Shown piece by piece: positions 37,263 through 46,344 of a DNA stretch of 64,000 nt (position 1 is its first letter; every line of letters begins with the position of its first letter). Under the pieces are notes generated by a model. It was not told the DNA's origin and ran no database searches. It saw only the letters and a program-made list of their open reading frames with translations. A program made the position numbers and the translations under genes. The DNA is taken from NCBI RefSeq assembly GCF_002091985.1, contig NZ_MKKX01000019.1:18368-82367 (forward strand). The letters run 5' to 3'. This DNA comes from Rhodococcus sp. 1163 (GTDB taxonomy: Bacteria > Actinomycetota > Actinomycetes > Mycobacteriales > Mycobacteriaceae).

Positions 37263-38462
37263 GTGCCCGATCACCCAGCCACCACTACTGCGCCCGATGA
37301 GGGACGAGTGCAGCCGATCCTCGCAGGCATCGTCGCCGCGCTCGTCGGATTCACCAGTTCGTTCGCCGTCGTCCTCACCGGACTTCGTGCCGTCGGAGCA
37401 ACGCCGACCGAAGCAGCCTCAGGACTCCTCGCCGTCATGATCACCCAAGGTGTCGGCATGGTGTATCTCTCGCGCCGCTATCGACAGCCCATCACGCTCG
37501 CCTGGTCGACTCCTGGCGCAGCGTTGCTGGCGGGCACCGGAACTGTCGTCGGCGGCTGGCCTGCAGCCGTCGGAGCCTTCGTCGTGGTGGGTGTCCTGAT
37601 CGTCGCAACGGGGCTGTGGCCCCGACTGGGCAAGTTGATCCAATCGATTCCGACATCACTCGCCCAAGCGATGCTCGCCGGGGTACTGCTGCCGTTGTGC
37701 CTGCAACCGGTCACAGCATTTGCTACTTCCCCGGCGGTGATCGCTCCAGTAATTCTGGTATGGCTTGTCCTGCAACGATTCTCCCAGCGTTGGGCGGTTC
37801 CTGCTGCCTTCGGCGCGGCTGCGATCGTCATCGCCATCGATGTGTCGAGTCAGGATCGAATTCCCCGCGCACTCGATCTGATTCCACGAATCGATCCGAC
37901 GATGCCGCACTGGACATGGCAGGCAATCATCGGAATAGCGCTGCCGTTGTACATCGTGACCATGGCGTCGCAGAACATCCCGGGAGTGGCGGTGATGACC
38001 TCGTTCGGCTACGACGTCCCGTGGCGACCGGTCTCGAGTATCACCGGAATCGGCACTGTCCTCGGTGCCCCATTCGGCGGTCACGCAATCAACTTGGCCG
38101 CCATCAGCGCTGCGCTGGCAGCTGGACCCAGTGCGCATCCGGACACGAAACGACGCTGGATCGCAGCCTTTTCGGCAGGGTGGTTCTACCTTTTCCTCGC
38201 ACTGTGCTCGGCAGCCGTGGCTACCCTCGTCGCGGTTGCTCCACCCGGCGTCGTCGAAACGGTTGCCGGTCTTGCACTTTTCGGAACACTCGGTGCATCG
38301 CTCGCCGGCGCACTGAAAGCAGTGACCGGTCGTGAGGCTGCAATCCTCACCTTCCTCATCGCCGCTTCGGGCGTGGTGGTCTTCGGTATCGGATCGGCAT
38401 TCTGGGCTCTGGTTGTCGGCCTGCTCCTGCGCTGGGTTCTAGCGCGTAAGCCGATAGAGTAA
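37263..38462 (+). CDS. benE: BenE-family benzoate/H+ symporter
   Basis: About 399 residues with 11-12 hydrophobic segments. Characteristic BenE stretches are AGIVAALVGFTSSFAVVLTG near the N-terminus, LAWSTPGAALLAGTG, and VTMASQNIPGVAVMTSFGYD with the following APFGGHAINLAAISAAL. The family imports benzoate or related aromatic acids with protons. The GTG start at 37263 has no clear ribosome site. It is divergent from the esterase gene (86-base gap) and 6 bases upstream of a thioesterase gene. No benzoate degradation genes are nearby, so the substrate is uncertain. Confidence 0.93.
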   Translation: MPDHPATTTAPDEGRVQPILAGIVAALVGFTSSFAVVLTGLRAVGATPTEAASGLLAVMITQGVGMVYLSRRYRQPITLAWSTPGAALLAGTGTVVGGWPAAVGAFVVVGVLIVATGLWPRLGKLIQSIPTSLAQAMLAGVLLPLCLQPVTAFATSPAVIAPVILVWLVLQRFSQRWAVPAAFGAAAIVIAIDVSSQDRIPRALDLIPRIDPTMPHWTWQAIIGIALPLYIVTMASQNIPGVAVMTSFGYDVPWRPVSSITGIGTVLGAPFGGHAINLAAISAALAAGPSAHPDTKRRWIAAFSAGWFYLFLALCSAAVATLVAVAPPGVVETVAGLALFGTLGASLAGALKAVTGREAAILTFLIAASGVVVFGIGSAFWALVVGLLLRWVLARKPIE

Positions 38463-38468
38463 GCATGC

Positions 38469-38933
38469 ATGACTGCCTCCGCCGATCAGCGCGCCGAGCA
38501 CAACCCGGCATCCGAATACCCCGCTCTGTGGCCCGTCGGGACGCGGTGGGACGACAACGACCACTATGGCCACGTCAACAATGTCACGTATTACTCGTAT
38601 TTCGACACTGCGGTGAACGGGTGGCTGATGGCGACGACCGGCCTCGACATTCGGCTACTGTCCGCGATCGGCGTCGTCGCAGAAACTTCGTGCAATTACC
38701 ACCGCGAGCTGTCGTTCCCCGATCGACTCCAAGTCGGGCTGTCGGTCGAAAAACTCGGAACACGCAGCATCGTCTACAAGCTCGCCCTCTTTCGTGAAGC
38801 CGTAGGCGAGGAGTTGCAGCTTGCTGCAACCGGCCGCTTCGTACACGTCTACGTCGACGCCCAGACCCGTCGACCTGTGCCGATTCCCACCGAAATCGAA
38901 GCAGCAGCACGCACTCTGGTGATACCGAACTAA
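38469..38933 (+). CDS. Acyl-CoA thioesterase, 4HBT hotdog family
   Basis: 154 residues, single hotdog fold. The catalytic motif is RWDDNDHYGHVNNVTYYSYF near residues 27-46, the 4-hydroxybenzoyl-CoA thioesterase signature DxDxxGHVN with Asn in the second position. It hydrolyses acyl- or aroyl-CoA esters. It lies 6 bases after benE on the same strand, so the two are probably co-transcribed; a link to aromatic-acid uptake is plausible. The end overlaps the phosphotransferase gene by 4 bases (convergent). Confidence 0.92.
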   Translation: MTASADQRAEHNPASEYPALWPVGTRWDDNDHYGHVNNVTYYSYFDTAVNGWLMATTGLDIRLLSAIGVVAETSCNYHRELSFPDRLQVGLSVEKLGTRSIVYKLALFREAVGEELQLAATGRFVHVYVDAQTRRPVPIPTEIEAAARTLVIPN

Positions 38934-39955
38934 ATGCCGATATCGTCCGCGGTCGACACGGCCCGCCCCACGATGTCGTCGATCAACGAAGTCGTGGGAG
39001 ATCCGGCGTCGGCGCGGTTACGGACATCGGCCTCGGCCCGACGCATGACACCCTCGGCGATAATCGAAAGCTTCCACAGCGCCAGCACCTGCCAAAATCC
39101 TGCCGACGTGACATCACGGCCCGTCTTGGCCGCATATTCGGCAGTCAGTTCATCGCGCGTCGGGAATCCTGCCGCAGTGGACGCCATGAAGGGGCCCGCG
39201 ACGGCGTCCCCTGCCTCGGGCCAGTAGGCGAGAAGCCCGCCGAGGTCGGCGAGTGGATCACCGAGCGTACTGAGCTCCCAGTCGACCACGGCGAGAATCG
39301 AACCCCTGGTCGGTGACACGATCACGTTGTTGAGATGAAAATCGCCATGTACCAGCGAAAGCTCGTGTTGCTCGGGAATGTTTGCCGCCAATCGCGCGGC
39401 GAGGGAGTCGATTGCGGGCACCTCACGAGACTTGGACTGCTCCCATTGCTTTGTCCAGCGCTTGAGTTGACGGGCCGCGTACGAGCCGTGGCTTGCAAGG
39501 TCGAGAAGGCCGACGCTCTCGAGATCTACGCGATGGATGGCGGCCAAGGCCCCCACCATGTTGAGGCCGACTGCTCTACGGACCTCCGCTGGTAACCGTT
39601 CCGCAGTGTTCACCGAGTCTAGGACCACGCCGTCCACGAAGCTCATCAGTACGAGAGGTACTTCCGATATCCGGGGATCGTCCGACACAGCCAGCATCTT
39701 GGGTACCGGAACAGGTGTGTTCTGCAACGCGGACATGATTCGATGCTCACGCACGACGTCGTGTGCCGACGCCAGCAGGTGACCGAGCGGTGGCCGACGC
39801 ATGATCCACCGACTCCCGCCCGCATCACTGACGGAGTAGGTCAAGTTGGACTGTCCGTTGCCGACGCGCTCGAAATTCAACGGCGACACCGCACCGATAC
39901 CCAGACTTCCGATCCACTCGGCGACTGCGGGTTCGTCCACACCTGCTGTGGTCAT
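38930..39955 (-). CDS. APH-type phosphotransferase (ACAD10/FadE36-like group)
   Basis: 341 residues with a kinase-like fold. The Brenner-type catalytic loop is SLVHGDFHLNNVIV, and the metal-binding motif is VVDWELSTLGDPLADLGGLL, the form found in aminoglycoside-phosphotransferase-like proteins that accompany acyl-CoA dehydrogenases in actinobacteria. The N-terminal nucleotide loop is FERVGNGQSNLTYSV. The ATG at 39955 is preceded by GGAGGGAAGG. Role probably in phosphorylating a hydroxyacyl intermediate; substrate not known. Confidence 0.9.
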   Translation of the reverse strand: MTTAGVDEPAVAEWIGSLGIGAVSPLNFERVGNGQSNLTYSVSDAGGSRWIMRRPPLGHLLASAHDVVREHRIMSALQNTPVPVPKMLAVSDDPRISEVPLVLMSFVDGVVLDSVNTAERLPAEVRRAVGLNMVGALAAIHRVDLESVGLLDLASHGSYAARQLKRWTKQWEQSKSREVPAIDSLAARLAANIPEQHELSLVHGDFHLNNVIVSPTRGSILAVVDWELSTLGDPLADLGGLLAYWPEAGDAVAGPFMASTAAGFPTRDELTAEYAAKTGRDVTSAGFWQVLALWKLSIIAEGVMRRAEADVRNRADAGSPTTSLIDDIVGRAVSTADDIGI

Positions 39956-40025
39956 TTGCTTCCTTCCCTCCAGCACTTACTCGATTGGGAGGATGGTAGC
40001 CAAGACCCCGACAGCGGGGGTGGGA

Positions 40026-40403
40026 TCAGCTGGCGCGCATCAAATCTGTATCGGCATCGCTGGAGGTCACACTTTCTACCGTCGAACCCACCTCGCGGCG
40101 GGCAGCGATCTCATCGACGTCGCCCACCAGGAGAGACACGAGCGATTCGGGCTCACGGAGCCAGGCGTCTGCCATTGTGCGTAGTTCTGCTCCAGCGAAC
40201 AGCCCGCTCATCTCGAGGGCGCCGACCCACTCGGCTACGACCTCGGGAGTGGCCTCGGGTAGCGAGATGCGTTCGAGTCGAGCAACCTCGAATTCATAGC
40301 AAAAGAATGCACGCATCATGTCGAGCTGACTTCGAGAGAGGGTCTGCGCTTCACCGCTGGCAGTAGCGACAGCATCCGAACAACGAGCGTCTGCGAGCGT
40401 CAT
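40026..40403 (-). CDS. Small protein of unknown function, paralogue of 46976-47287
   Basis: 125 residues, no signal or membrane segment. The core is MMRAFFCYEFEVARLERISL, then WVGALEMSGLFAGAELRTMA and LVGDVDEIAAR. The gene at 46976-47287 encodes the same framework: F-YEF, W-VALELSGLF, LLIDADEMTRKR. The ATG at 40403 has an excellent AAGGAGAAATC site; a start 31 codons upstream has none. The fold looks helical. No family name is known to me. It is divergent from the MFS gene, with a CRP-type box between them. Confidence 0.8.
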   Translation of the reverse strand: MTLADARCSDAVATASGEAQTLSRSQLDMMRAFFCYEFEVARLERISLPEATPEVVAEWVGALEMSGLFAGAELRTMADAWLREPESLVSLLVGDVDEIAARREVGSTVESVTSSDADTDLMRAS

Positions 40404-40731
40404 GATTTCTCCTTCGAGCGGCTCCGCCTCGTGATGCCGATGAGACCCAAGAGGCATTGACCTGGTCGAGACCGTTTCAGGATCGTTACGCTCCATCTGT
40501 AACGAATACCGCTCATGGCCGATGGGAAGAAACTACGCCCTCTCCCACTGGTGCCGCCAGACGAAATCACGCGTTGTGACCAGCGTCACAGCAGTGGCGC
40601 AATCCGCACCTGACTCAGCACCGAATACTTCTTCCGAACAGGCATGCAGTGCGCCAGGGCCCGACTCGACCGACAATCGCCAGGTAACGTTGGGCTTCGT
40701 GGTAGATGTTCCCGTTGGCGTACCGCCGCGC
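40404..40731. other. Divergent intergenic region between small-protein and MFS genes
   Basis: 328 bases with no convincing gene. They hold the CRP/GlxR-type palindrome at 40575-40590 and a possible -10 box TAACGT at 40685-40690, 8 bases before an alternative GTG start of the MFS gene at 40699. Confidence 0.5.
40575..40590. promoter_or_regulatory. CRP/GlxR-type binding site
   Basis: TGTGACCAGCGTCACA is a perfect match to the CRP/GlxR consensus TGTGA-N6-TCACA. It lies between the small-protein and MFS genes, about 140 bases upstream of the MFS start. cAMP-dependent regulation is inferred. Confidence 0.6.
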
Positions 40732-41889
40732 ATGAAACGGGCACGCGTCGCAATTTTCACGATATTCGCCGTCAACGGGTTCCTCTTTGCCGTCTGGGTC
40801 GTGCACATTCCGATGGTCGAGCGCCGCACCGGCATCTCGCACGCCACGCTGGGATCGTTGCTGCTCCTTCTTGCGGTCGGCGCGATCTTCGGAATGCAGG
40901 CTTCTGGGCGCCTCTCCGATCGCTTCGGCAGTGATCGACTCGTTATGTTTTCGGCCTCGATGTTGGGCGTTGCATTGATGGGGCCGGCACTGTCGACCGG
41001 CGTCGTCACTCTCGGCGCGTCACTGTTCGTGGTGGGAATGTCCAACGGCGCTCTCGACGTGGCGATGAACGCTCAAGCAGTCGAGGTCGAGCGCATGTAT
41101 CCGAGACCGATCATGGCGGCCTTTCACGCCTTGTTCTCTGTGGGCGGTGTACTCGGAGCACTGATAGGTGCCGCGACACTGGAAGCCGAACTTCCGATCG
41201 AGATGTCGATGGGCGGCGCCGCGCTACTCGGCCTGATCGCCATCGCATCGTGCCGGTCGTTTCTACTGCGCGCGACTCACACCTCGACATCACCGAATCG
41301 CTCCGACGCGCCCGCGCTCGGCTGGTTCTCTCCGCGGGTACTCGGCCTCGGTGCACTGGCGTTCGCGCTGTTTCTGTCCGAGGGCGTCGCCAACGACTGG
41401 AGCACGTTGCAGGTGAAGGAACATCTCGACACCTCGGACGGGATCGCGGCGCTCGCGTTCGGCTTCTTCGCATCGGCGATGACCGTCGGCCGCTTCTGCG
41501 CGGACCGCATCAGCGCGCAATTCGGCCCGGTCGCCGTCGTTCGCTACGGCAGCCTAGTGGCCGCAGCGGGGATGCTCCTTGTGCTCGTGTCCGAGTCCCT
41601 ACCGCTCGCGTTGGCAGGCTGGGCGGCCTTCGGCCTCGGATTGTCCGGGAGCATCCCTCAGATATTCACCAGCGCAGGCAACCTCGGATCAGGTGCGCCG
41701 GCGACGAATATGTCGCGCGTCGTCGGCATGGGTTATGTGGGGTTCCTCGCCGGTCCTGCCGTCATCGGCTGGTTGTCGCACGTCGTTCCACTTACGGCCG
41801 CGATGGCAGTTCCCTTGGCTCTTACCTTGCTCGCAGCCGCAACCGCCGGAACCGTTCGTTCGCCACACGTCCGCATGGAGAGCACCTGA
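40732..41889 (+). CDS. MFS transporter
   Basis: About 385 residues with some 12 hydrophobic segments. The motif A loop between helices 2 and 3 is SGRLSDRFGSDRLVM (consensus GxLaDrxGrkxxl). The sequence resembles the YbjJ/FucP-like group of exporters. The ATG at 40732 is used; a GTG at 40699 preceded by a possible -10 box could give 11 more residues as a leaderless message. Neither start has a good ribosome site. Substrate unknown. Confidence 0.88.
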   Translation: MKRARVAIFTIFAVNGFLFAVWVVHIPMVERRTGISHATLGSLLLLLAVGAIFGMQASGRLSDRFGSDRLVMFSASMLGVALMGPALSTGVVTLGASLFVVGMSNGALDVAMNAQAVEVERMYPRPIMAAFHALFSVGGVLGALIGAATLEAELPIEMSMGGAALLGLIAIASCRSFLLRATHTSTSPNRSDAPALGWFSPRVLGLGALAFALFLSEGVANDWSTLQVKEHLDTSDGIAALAFGFFASAMTVGRFCADRISAQFGPVAVVRYGSLVAAAGMLLVLVSESLPLALAGWAAFGLGLSGSIPQIFTSAGNLGSGAPATNMSRVVGMGYVGFLAGPAVIGWLSHVVPLTAAMAVPLALTLLAAATAGTVRSPHVRMEST

Positions 41890-41979
41890 ACGGAATTCAC
41901 GGCCGATTCACATCGAGCGCTCAGGGTCATGATGCAGTGTCGTGGCCATGAATCGTGCAGACCAAGCGGTGCTGGGCCT

Positions 41980-42669
41980 ATGACCACGAACACCGACAGC
42001 ATGGAACTTGTCGAACTGAACGAAGAGGAACTGGACGCAGTCTTCCGCCGACGTGGCACGACTGTGCGAGCAATCGCGGCCGGAACAGCAGCTCTGACGT
42101 TGCTGACCATCCTGGTCGTATTACCGACACTAGGGTTCACCTACCCGCACTCACGCGTAGTCGTGACCGAACTTGTCGGCCTGTCGGAGAAAGTGCTCCA
42201 GGCCTTCGGCATCACACCGGTGCTGATTGCCGTCGCGGCACTGACGGTCGTAGCCCTGATTCGCAAACTTCACTACGGAATCGGCGCGGTGATCACTCTG
42301 ACGATCGGTGCTTCGCTGACTACCGCTGCGGTTCGGACATGGGCGGCGGGCTGGGTTCCTGCCTCTGCGCTCCCCAACGGCTACGTGACAGCGTGCGCAG
42401 CACTGATGTGCGCTGCCACCCTCGTCGCCGCCACCCGGCATCTACCGATCGTGTGGGGCCTCGGAACTGTGGCAGTGATGGCGGTCGGCACCGCTGCAAT
42501 CATCAGTGGAGCGGCGACGATCATCGGCGTCACCACAACCCTGCTGATCGTCGCCGGATGGTGGGCCGCGGCGTCCGCAGTGATGCTGTACTCACCCGTC
42601 GCCGCCCAGAGGGAAGCGCGCAACCCACTGGACACTGCAGCCATGGCAGTACAGCGGCGGCTGCGCTGA
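41980..42669 (+). CDS. Polytopic membrane protein of unknown function
   Basis: 229 residues. An acidic N-terminus (MELVELNEEELDAVFRRRG) is followed by about six hydrophobic segments, for example AIAAGTAALTLLTILVVLPT, VLIAVAALTVVALI and TTTLLIVAGWWAAASAVML. No catalytic motif or named family is recognised. The ATG at 41980 is chosen over one 17 codons upstream, which lies in poorly conserved-looking sequence. It is followed directly by a strong bidirectional terminator. Confidence 0.75.
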   Translation: MTTNTDSMELVELNEEELDAVFRRRGTTVRAIAAGTAALTLLTILVVLPTLGFTYPHSRVVVTELVGLSEKVLQAFGITPVLIAVAALTVVALIRKLHYGIGAVITLTIGASLTTAAVRTWAAGWVPASALPNGYVTACAALMCAATLVAATRHLPIVWGLGTVAVMAVGTAAIISGAATIIGVTTTLLIVAGWWAAASAVMLYSPVAAQREARNPLDTAAMAVQRRLR

Positions 42670-42674
42670 ACCGA

Positions 42675-42713
42675 GAAAACGACCGAGCCTCACTTCGAGG
42701 CTCGGTCGTTTTC
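42675..42713. terminator. Bidirectional terminator between membrane-protein gene and pntB
   Basis: A perfect 17-bp stem, GAAAACGACCGAGCCTC with its complement, around a 5-nt loop ACTTC. A-rich and T-rich stem bases give a U-tract in each direction. It lies between two convergent genes. Confidence 0.92.
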
Positions 42714-42732
42714 GGGCTCAGCTACCTGATTG

Positions 42733-44154
42733 CTACAGAGCCTTGAGTTCCTCGGTCACATCGGACACCGACTTCTTGGCGTCACCGAAGAGCATCGAAG
42801 TGCCCTCGGCGAAGAAGAGCGGATTCTCGATTCCCGCGAATCCGGAGGACATCGAACGCTTGAGCACGATAACCGACTTGGACTGATCGACGTTCAGAAT
42901 CGGCATCCCGTAGATCGGGGAAGACGAATCGTTGCGAGCAGCCGGGTTGGTGACATCGTTCGCGCCGATCACCAAGGTGACGTCGGTGCGAGAGAACTCG
43001 TCGTTGATGTCGTCCATTTCCTTCATCGCGTCGTACTCGACGTCGGCCTCGGCAAGCAACACGTTCATGTGTCCCGGCATACGGCCGGCGACCGGGTGAA
43101 TCGCGTACTTGACCTCGACACCCTTCGCTTCGAGCAACTTGGCCATGTCCTTGACCGCATGCTGCGCCTGCGCCACGGCGAGACCGTAACCGGGAACGAC
43201 GATGACCTGGTTTGCGTATGCCATCTGAATAGCAGCATCGGCAGCCGACGTCGCCTTCGCGGTGCCCCCAGCAGCCCCCGCCGGTCCGGCTGCAGCATCG
43301 CCGCCACCGAACCCGCCGGCAACGATCGCCGGAATCGACCGGTTCATGGCCTTGGCCATCAAGTTCGTCAAAATTGTGCCCGACGCGCCGACGATCATGC
43401 CCGCCACGATCATTGCCGTGTTGTTCAGAGCCAGACCTGCTGCCGCAGCCGACAAACCGGTCAACGCGTTGAGCAGCGAGATGACCACCGGCATATCCGC
43501 GCCACCGATCGGCAACACCACCGTCAAACCGAGAATGCCTGCCAGCACCAAGACTGCGACGATCCACCACTGCGAGACACCGGCGCCGGGGGTGGCATTG
43601 ATTCCGATCACTACCGCTGCGGCAACGGCGCCGATGAGCAGAAGCGCGTTCATCGGCTGCTGCAGCTTCCCGATCGTGATCGGAGAGCCCGGCAATGTTT
43701 CCTGGAGCTTGAGGAACGCGATGAGCGAACCCCAGAACGAGATGGAACCGATGATCGCCGCGAAGAGCGAACCGATGACAATGTGCACCGTCGGCGACTC
43801 GCCATGGTTGAAGTCCGAGAACCCGGAGGTGTCGAGGAACTCTGCCCACGCGATCAACGCGACCGTGCCGCCGCCGACACCGTTGAACAGTGCCACCAGC
43901 TGAGGCATACCGGTCATCTTCACTCGGCGTGCCGGCGGAATACCCAGAGCGACACCGACGACGAGGCCTACGATGATCAGAATCCAATTCTCGGTGTCCC
44001 GAATCGCGATCAGCGTCGCGACGACTGCGACGAACATGCCGACCGCGGCGATCTGGTTACCGCGAACAGCCGTCTTCGGACCGGTCAGACCCATCAGACC
44101 GTAGATGAACATGCCGAAGGCAACGATGTAGAGAATGTTGACGAGATTGTCCAT
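42733..44154 (-). CDS. pntB: NAD(P) transhydrogenase beta subunit
   Basis: 473 residues. The N-terminal two thirds contain about nine membrane helices (domain II), and the C-terminal part (about 300-473) is the NADP-binding domain III: VIVVPGYGLAVAQAQHAV, GHMNVLLAEADVEYD, then TLVIGANDVTNPAAR and MSSGFAGIENPLFF. With PntA it uses the proton gradient to reduce NADP with NADH. Last gene of pntAa-pntAb-pntB; its start shares one base with the pntAb stop. Confidence 0.97.
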   Translation of the reverse strand: MDNLVNILYIVAFGMFIYGLMGLTGPKTAVRGNQIAAVGMFVAVVATLIAIRDTENWILIIVGLVVGVALGIPPARRVKMTGMPQLVALFNGVGGGTVALIAWAEFLDTSGFSDFNHGESPTVHIVIGSLFAAIIGSISFWGSLIAFLKLQETLPGSPITIGKLQQPMNALLLIGAVAAAVVIGINATPGAGVSQWWIVAVLVLAGILGLTVVLPIGGADMPVVISLLNALTGLSAAAAGLALNNTAMIVAGMIVGASGTILTNLMAKAMNRSIPAIVAGGFGGGDAAAGPAGAAGGTAKATSAADAAIQMAYANQVIVVPGYGLAVAQAQHAVKDMAKLLEAKGVEVKYAIHPVAGRMPGHMNVLLAEADVEYDAMKEMDDINDEFSRTDVTLVIGANDVTNPAARNDSSSPIYGMPILNVDQSKSVIVLKRSMSSGFAGIENPLFFAEGTSMLFGDAKKSVSDVTEELKAL

Positions 44155-44492
44155 CAGGAGTCAGCACCCTTCTCGACGGATCCAGGGGCAACTGCGGCGG
44201 GCACAGGCTTGGACTTGAACATGCTGAGCATGCGATCGGTGACGACGAATCCACCGATCACATTGACAGTTCCGAACACCAAGGCGACGAACAGGATGAT
44301 CTGCAGACCGATCGAGGGATCCTCGACCTTGCCCAGCACCACCAGTGCGCCGAGCACAACGATGCCGTGGATGGCGTTGGTACCGGACATGAGCGGGGTG
44401 TGCAAGGTGTTGGGCACCTTGGAGATCACCGCGAAGCCCACGAACCCGGACAACACCAGGATCGCGATATTCGCCAACAGCGGGGTGTACAT
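44154..44492 (-). CDS. pntAb: NAD(P) transhydrogenase membrane subunit alpha-2
   Basis: 112 residues with three hydrophobic segments: LLANIAILVLSGFVGFAVIS, the segment ending in ALVVLG, and LQIILFVALVFGTVNVIGGF followed by FVVTDRMLSMFK, a conserved end of this subunit. It forms part of the proton channel. As a separate short gene it marks the three-subunit bacterial form. One-base overlaps (TGATG) join it to both neighbours. Confidence 0.96.
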   Translation of the reverse strand: MYTPLLANIAILVLSGFVGFAVISKVPNTLHTPLMSGTNAIHGIVVLGALVVLGKVEDPSIGLQIILFVALVFGTVNVIGGFVVTDRMLSMFKSKPVPAAVAPGSVEKGADS

Positions 44493-45646
44493 CAGTTCTC
44501 CTTCTCACGTGTCACGCATGCACCAGCGAGGACTTCGTCCGAAAAATCAGGAGCGAGGCCACCGTCGACGAGCATAAGTTCGAGCAACGCCGAAATGTTC
44601 TTCGAGTACAGCTCGCTTGCGTGCTCGGGCATGGTGGCAGGCAGATTCAACGGCGAGGCGATGGTGACAGCGTGCTTGACGACGGTCCGACCGGGCTCGG
44701 TCAACTCGCAGTTACCGCCGGTCTCACCGGCGAGGTCGACCACGACACTTCCGGGCTTCATGCCCTCGACGGCCGCGGCCGTCACCAGACGTGGCGCCGG
44801 ACGCCCGGGCACCAACGCGGTCGTGATGACGACGTCGAAACCCTTGATTGCTTCTTCGAGGGCGTCTTGCTGCTGCGTACGCTCCTCCTCGGTCAGTTCG
44901 CGGGCATAGCCACCTTCACCTGCTGCGTCGATCCCGAGGTCGAGCCACTGAGCGCCGACCGAGCGGACCTGATCGGCAACCTCGGGGCGCACGTCGTACC
45001 CGGTCGGGCGACTGCCGAGACGCTTGGCTGTCGCCAAAGCCTGCAATCCGGCGACACCGACACCGAGGACCAGGACTGTTGCCGGCTTGACCGTGCCGGC
45101 GGCGGTGGTGAGCATCGGAAAGAATCTTGTCGACTCGGACGCCGCTAGCAGCACTGACTTGTAGCCCGCGACATTCGCCTGTGAAGACAATGCGTCCATG
45201 ACCTGCGCACGAGAGATACGGGGAATCGCCTCGACGGCGAACGCCTGCACGCCCGCTGCCTTCAGCGCACCGATACTGTTCTCCGCATTACGCGGCGCCA
45301 GGAATCCGATCAGCGTCGAACCCGAAGAGAGCTTCGCGACCTCGGCATCGGTGGGCGGTGCGACCTTGACGACGACATCGGCACCCCAAGGGTCCCCGAT
45401 CCTCGCGCCGGCCGATACATACAGCTCGTCCGGAATCAGTGCGCCCAGGCCTGCGCCGGACTCGACGATCACCTCGACGCCTTTGCCGATCAGCGACGCC
45501 ACGATTTTCGGAACCAACGCGACGCGACGCTCGCCCTCTCCGGACTCGCGGACTACGCCCACTCGCACCGGTTTACCTGTGCTCGTTCCTTCAGCGCTGG
45601 TGCCCGGTGTGCTCGGATTGTTCTCAGTGCTCTGCGATGTTTCCAA
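44492..45646 (-). CDS. pntAa: NAD(P) transhydrogenase alpha subunit 1 (NAD-binding)
   Basis: Soluble NAD(H)-binding domain I of the proton-pumping transhydrogenase. It contains RVGVVRESGEGERRVALVPK, the conserved QANVAGYKSVLLAA region, VLVLGVGVAGLQALATAKRL as the NAD Rossmann motif, and ITTALVPGRPAPRLVT. The reading frame starts at a TTG at 45646 only 2 bases after GGAG, and the first 26 residues are Ser/Thr/Glu-rich. A GTG at 45568 (VRVGVVRESGE) may be the real start, giving about 358 residues. First gene of the pnt operon. Confidence 0.95.
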   Translation of the reverse strand: METSQSTENNPSTPGTSAEGTSTGKPVRVGVVRESGEGERRVALVPKIVASLIGKGVEVIVESGAGLGALIPDELYVSAGARIGDPWGADVVVKVAPPTDAEVAKLSSGSTLIGFLAPRNAENSIGALKAAGVQAFAVEAIPRISRAQVMDALSSQANVAGYKSVLLAASESTRFFPMLTTAAGTVKPATVLVLGVGVAGLQALATAKRLGSRPTGYDVRPEVADQVRSVGAQWLDLGIDAAGEGGYARELTEEERTQQQDALEEAIKGFDVVITTALVPGRPAPRLVTAAAVEGMKPGSVVVDLAGETGGNCELTEPGRTVVKHAVTIASPLNLPATMPEHASELYSKNISALLELMLVDGGLAPDFSDEVLAGACVTREKEN

Positions 45647-45890
45647 ATCTCCGACTTTCGTGAGTTGATTGGCGCCTACGGTTTCGTCGAATGGTTACTT
45701 CATCCGCGCGACGAGGAGGCGAATCCATGCGACAAGGCACAAGGTTTCTGATGATAGCCAGAGTCGATAGATCTTAGGTAACCCACGCCACAGTAAGTTC
45801 CACCCAGAAGCGAGCGCGATGTATCGCGACGTGCGGGTATGCCACCCAACGTGATCGACGTCATAGGTGACCGGCAGGTAGAGGCTCGCC

Positions 45891-45896
45891 TACTGT
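45891..45896 (+). promoter_or_regulatory. -10 box of a probable leaderless HIT transcript
   Basis: TACTGT ends 7 bases before the ATG at 45904, with GTGACC 18 bases upstream as a -35. No Shine-Dalgarno sequence is present. Confidence 0.5.
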
Positions 45897-45903
45897 AAAC
45901 CCA

Positions 45904-46344
45904 ATGATCGAGTGCGTTTTCTGCGGCATCGTCGAAGGCGACTTACCGGCGACGATCGTGTTCGAAACCGACGACGTATTGGCGTTTCTGGATATTCGCC
46001 CTGTAGCCAGGGGCCACATCGTGGTTGTCCCGAAATTGCACGCAGCTGATCTCGACTCGTTGGATCCAGCACTCGGCGCGGCAGTATTCGCAGCCGGTCA
46101 TCGACTTTCACGCGCACTTCGACGATCGGACCTGAGTACCGACGGCGCCAATCTCGTCGTCAACGACGGGCGGGCCGCTTTCCAGACTGTCTTCCACACC
46201 CATCTTCATGTCGTTCCCAGGTGGACGGGTGACAAGTTGCGCTTCGCGGGAGGGTTCGTCTTTCGACGGTTGCGCAAACCGGAGGAGACCGCGGACGCGA
46301 TCAGGGAGGGCATCGTTCGCTTGTCCCGAGAGGGTCGACCATGA
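45904..46344 (+). CDS. HIT-family nucleotide-binding hydrolase
   Basis: 146 residues. The histidine triad is FHTHLHVVPRW (HxHxHxx), and the N-terminus MIECVFCGIVEGDLPAT keeps the CxxC found in many HIT proteins that bind zinc. HIT proteins cleave nucleotide phosphoramidates or dinucleoside polyphosphates. Its stop overlaps the start of the peptidase gene (ATGA), indicating coupling. Confidence 0.95.
   Translation: MIECVFCGIVEGDLPATIVFETDDVLAFLDIRPVARGHIVVVPKLHAADLDSLDPALGAAVFAAGHRLSRALRRSDLSTDGANLVVNDGRAAFQTVFHTHLHVVPRWTGDKLRFAGGFVFRRLRKPEETADAIREGIVRLSREGRP

Noticed and set aside
40005-40021. CCCC/GGGG mini-hairpin after the phosphotransferase start
   Set aside because: Only about five base pairs; too weak to call a terminator.
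42730-44577. Long plus-strand frame opposite pntB and pntAb
   Set aside because: Antisense shadow of well-supported transhydrogenase genes.
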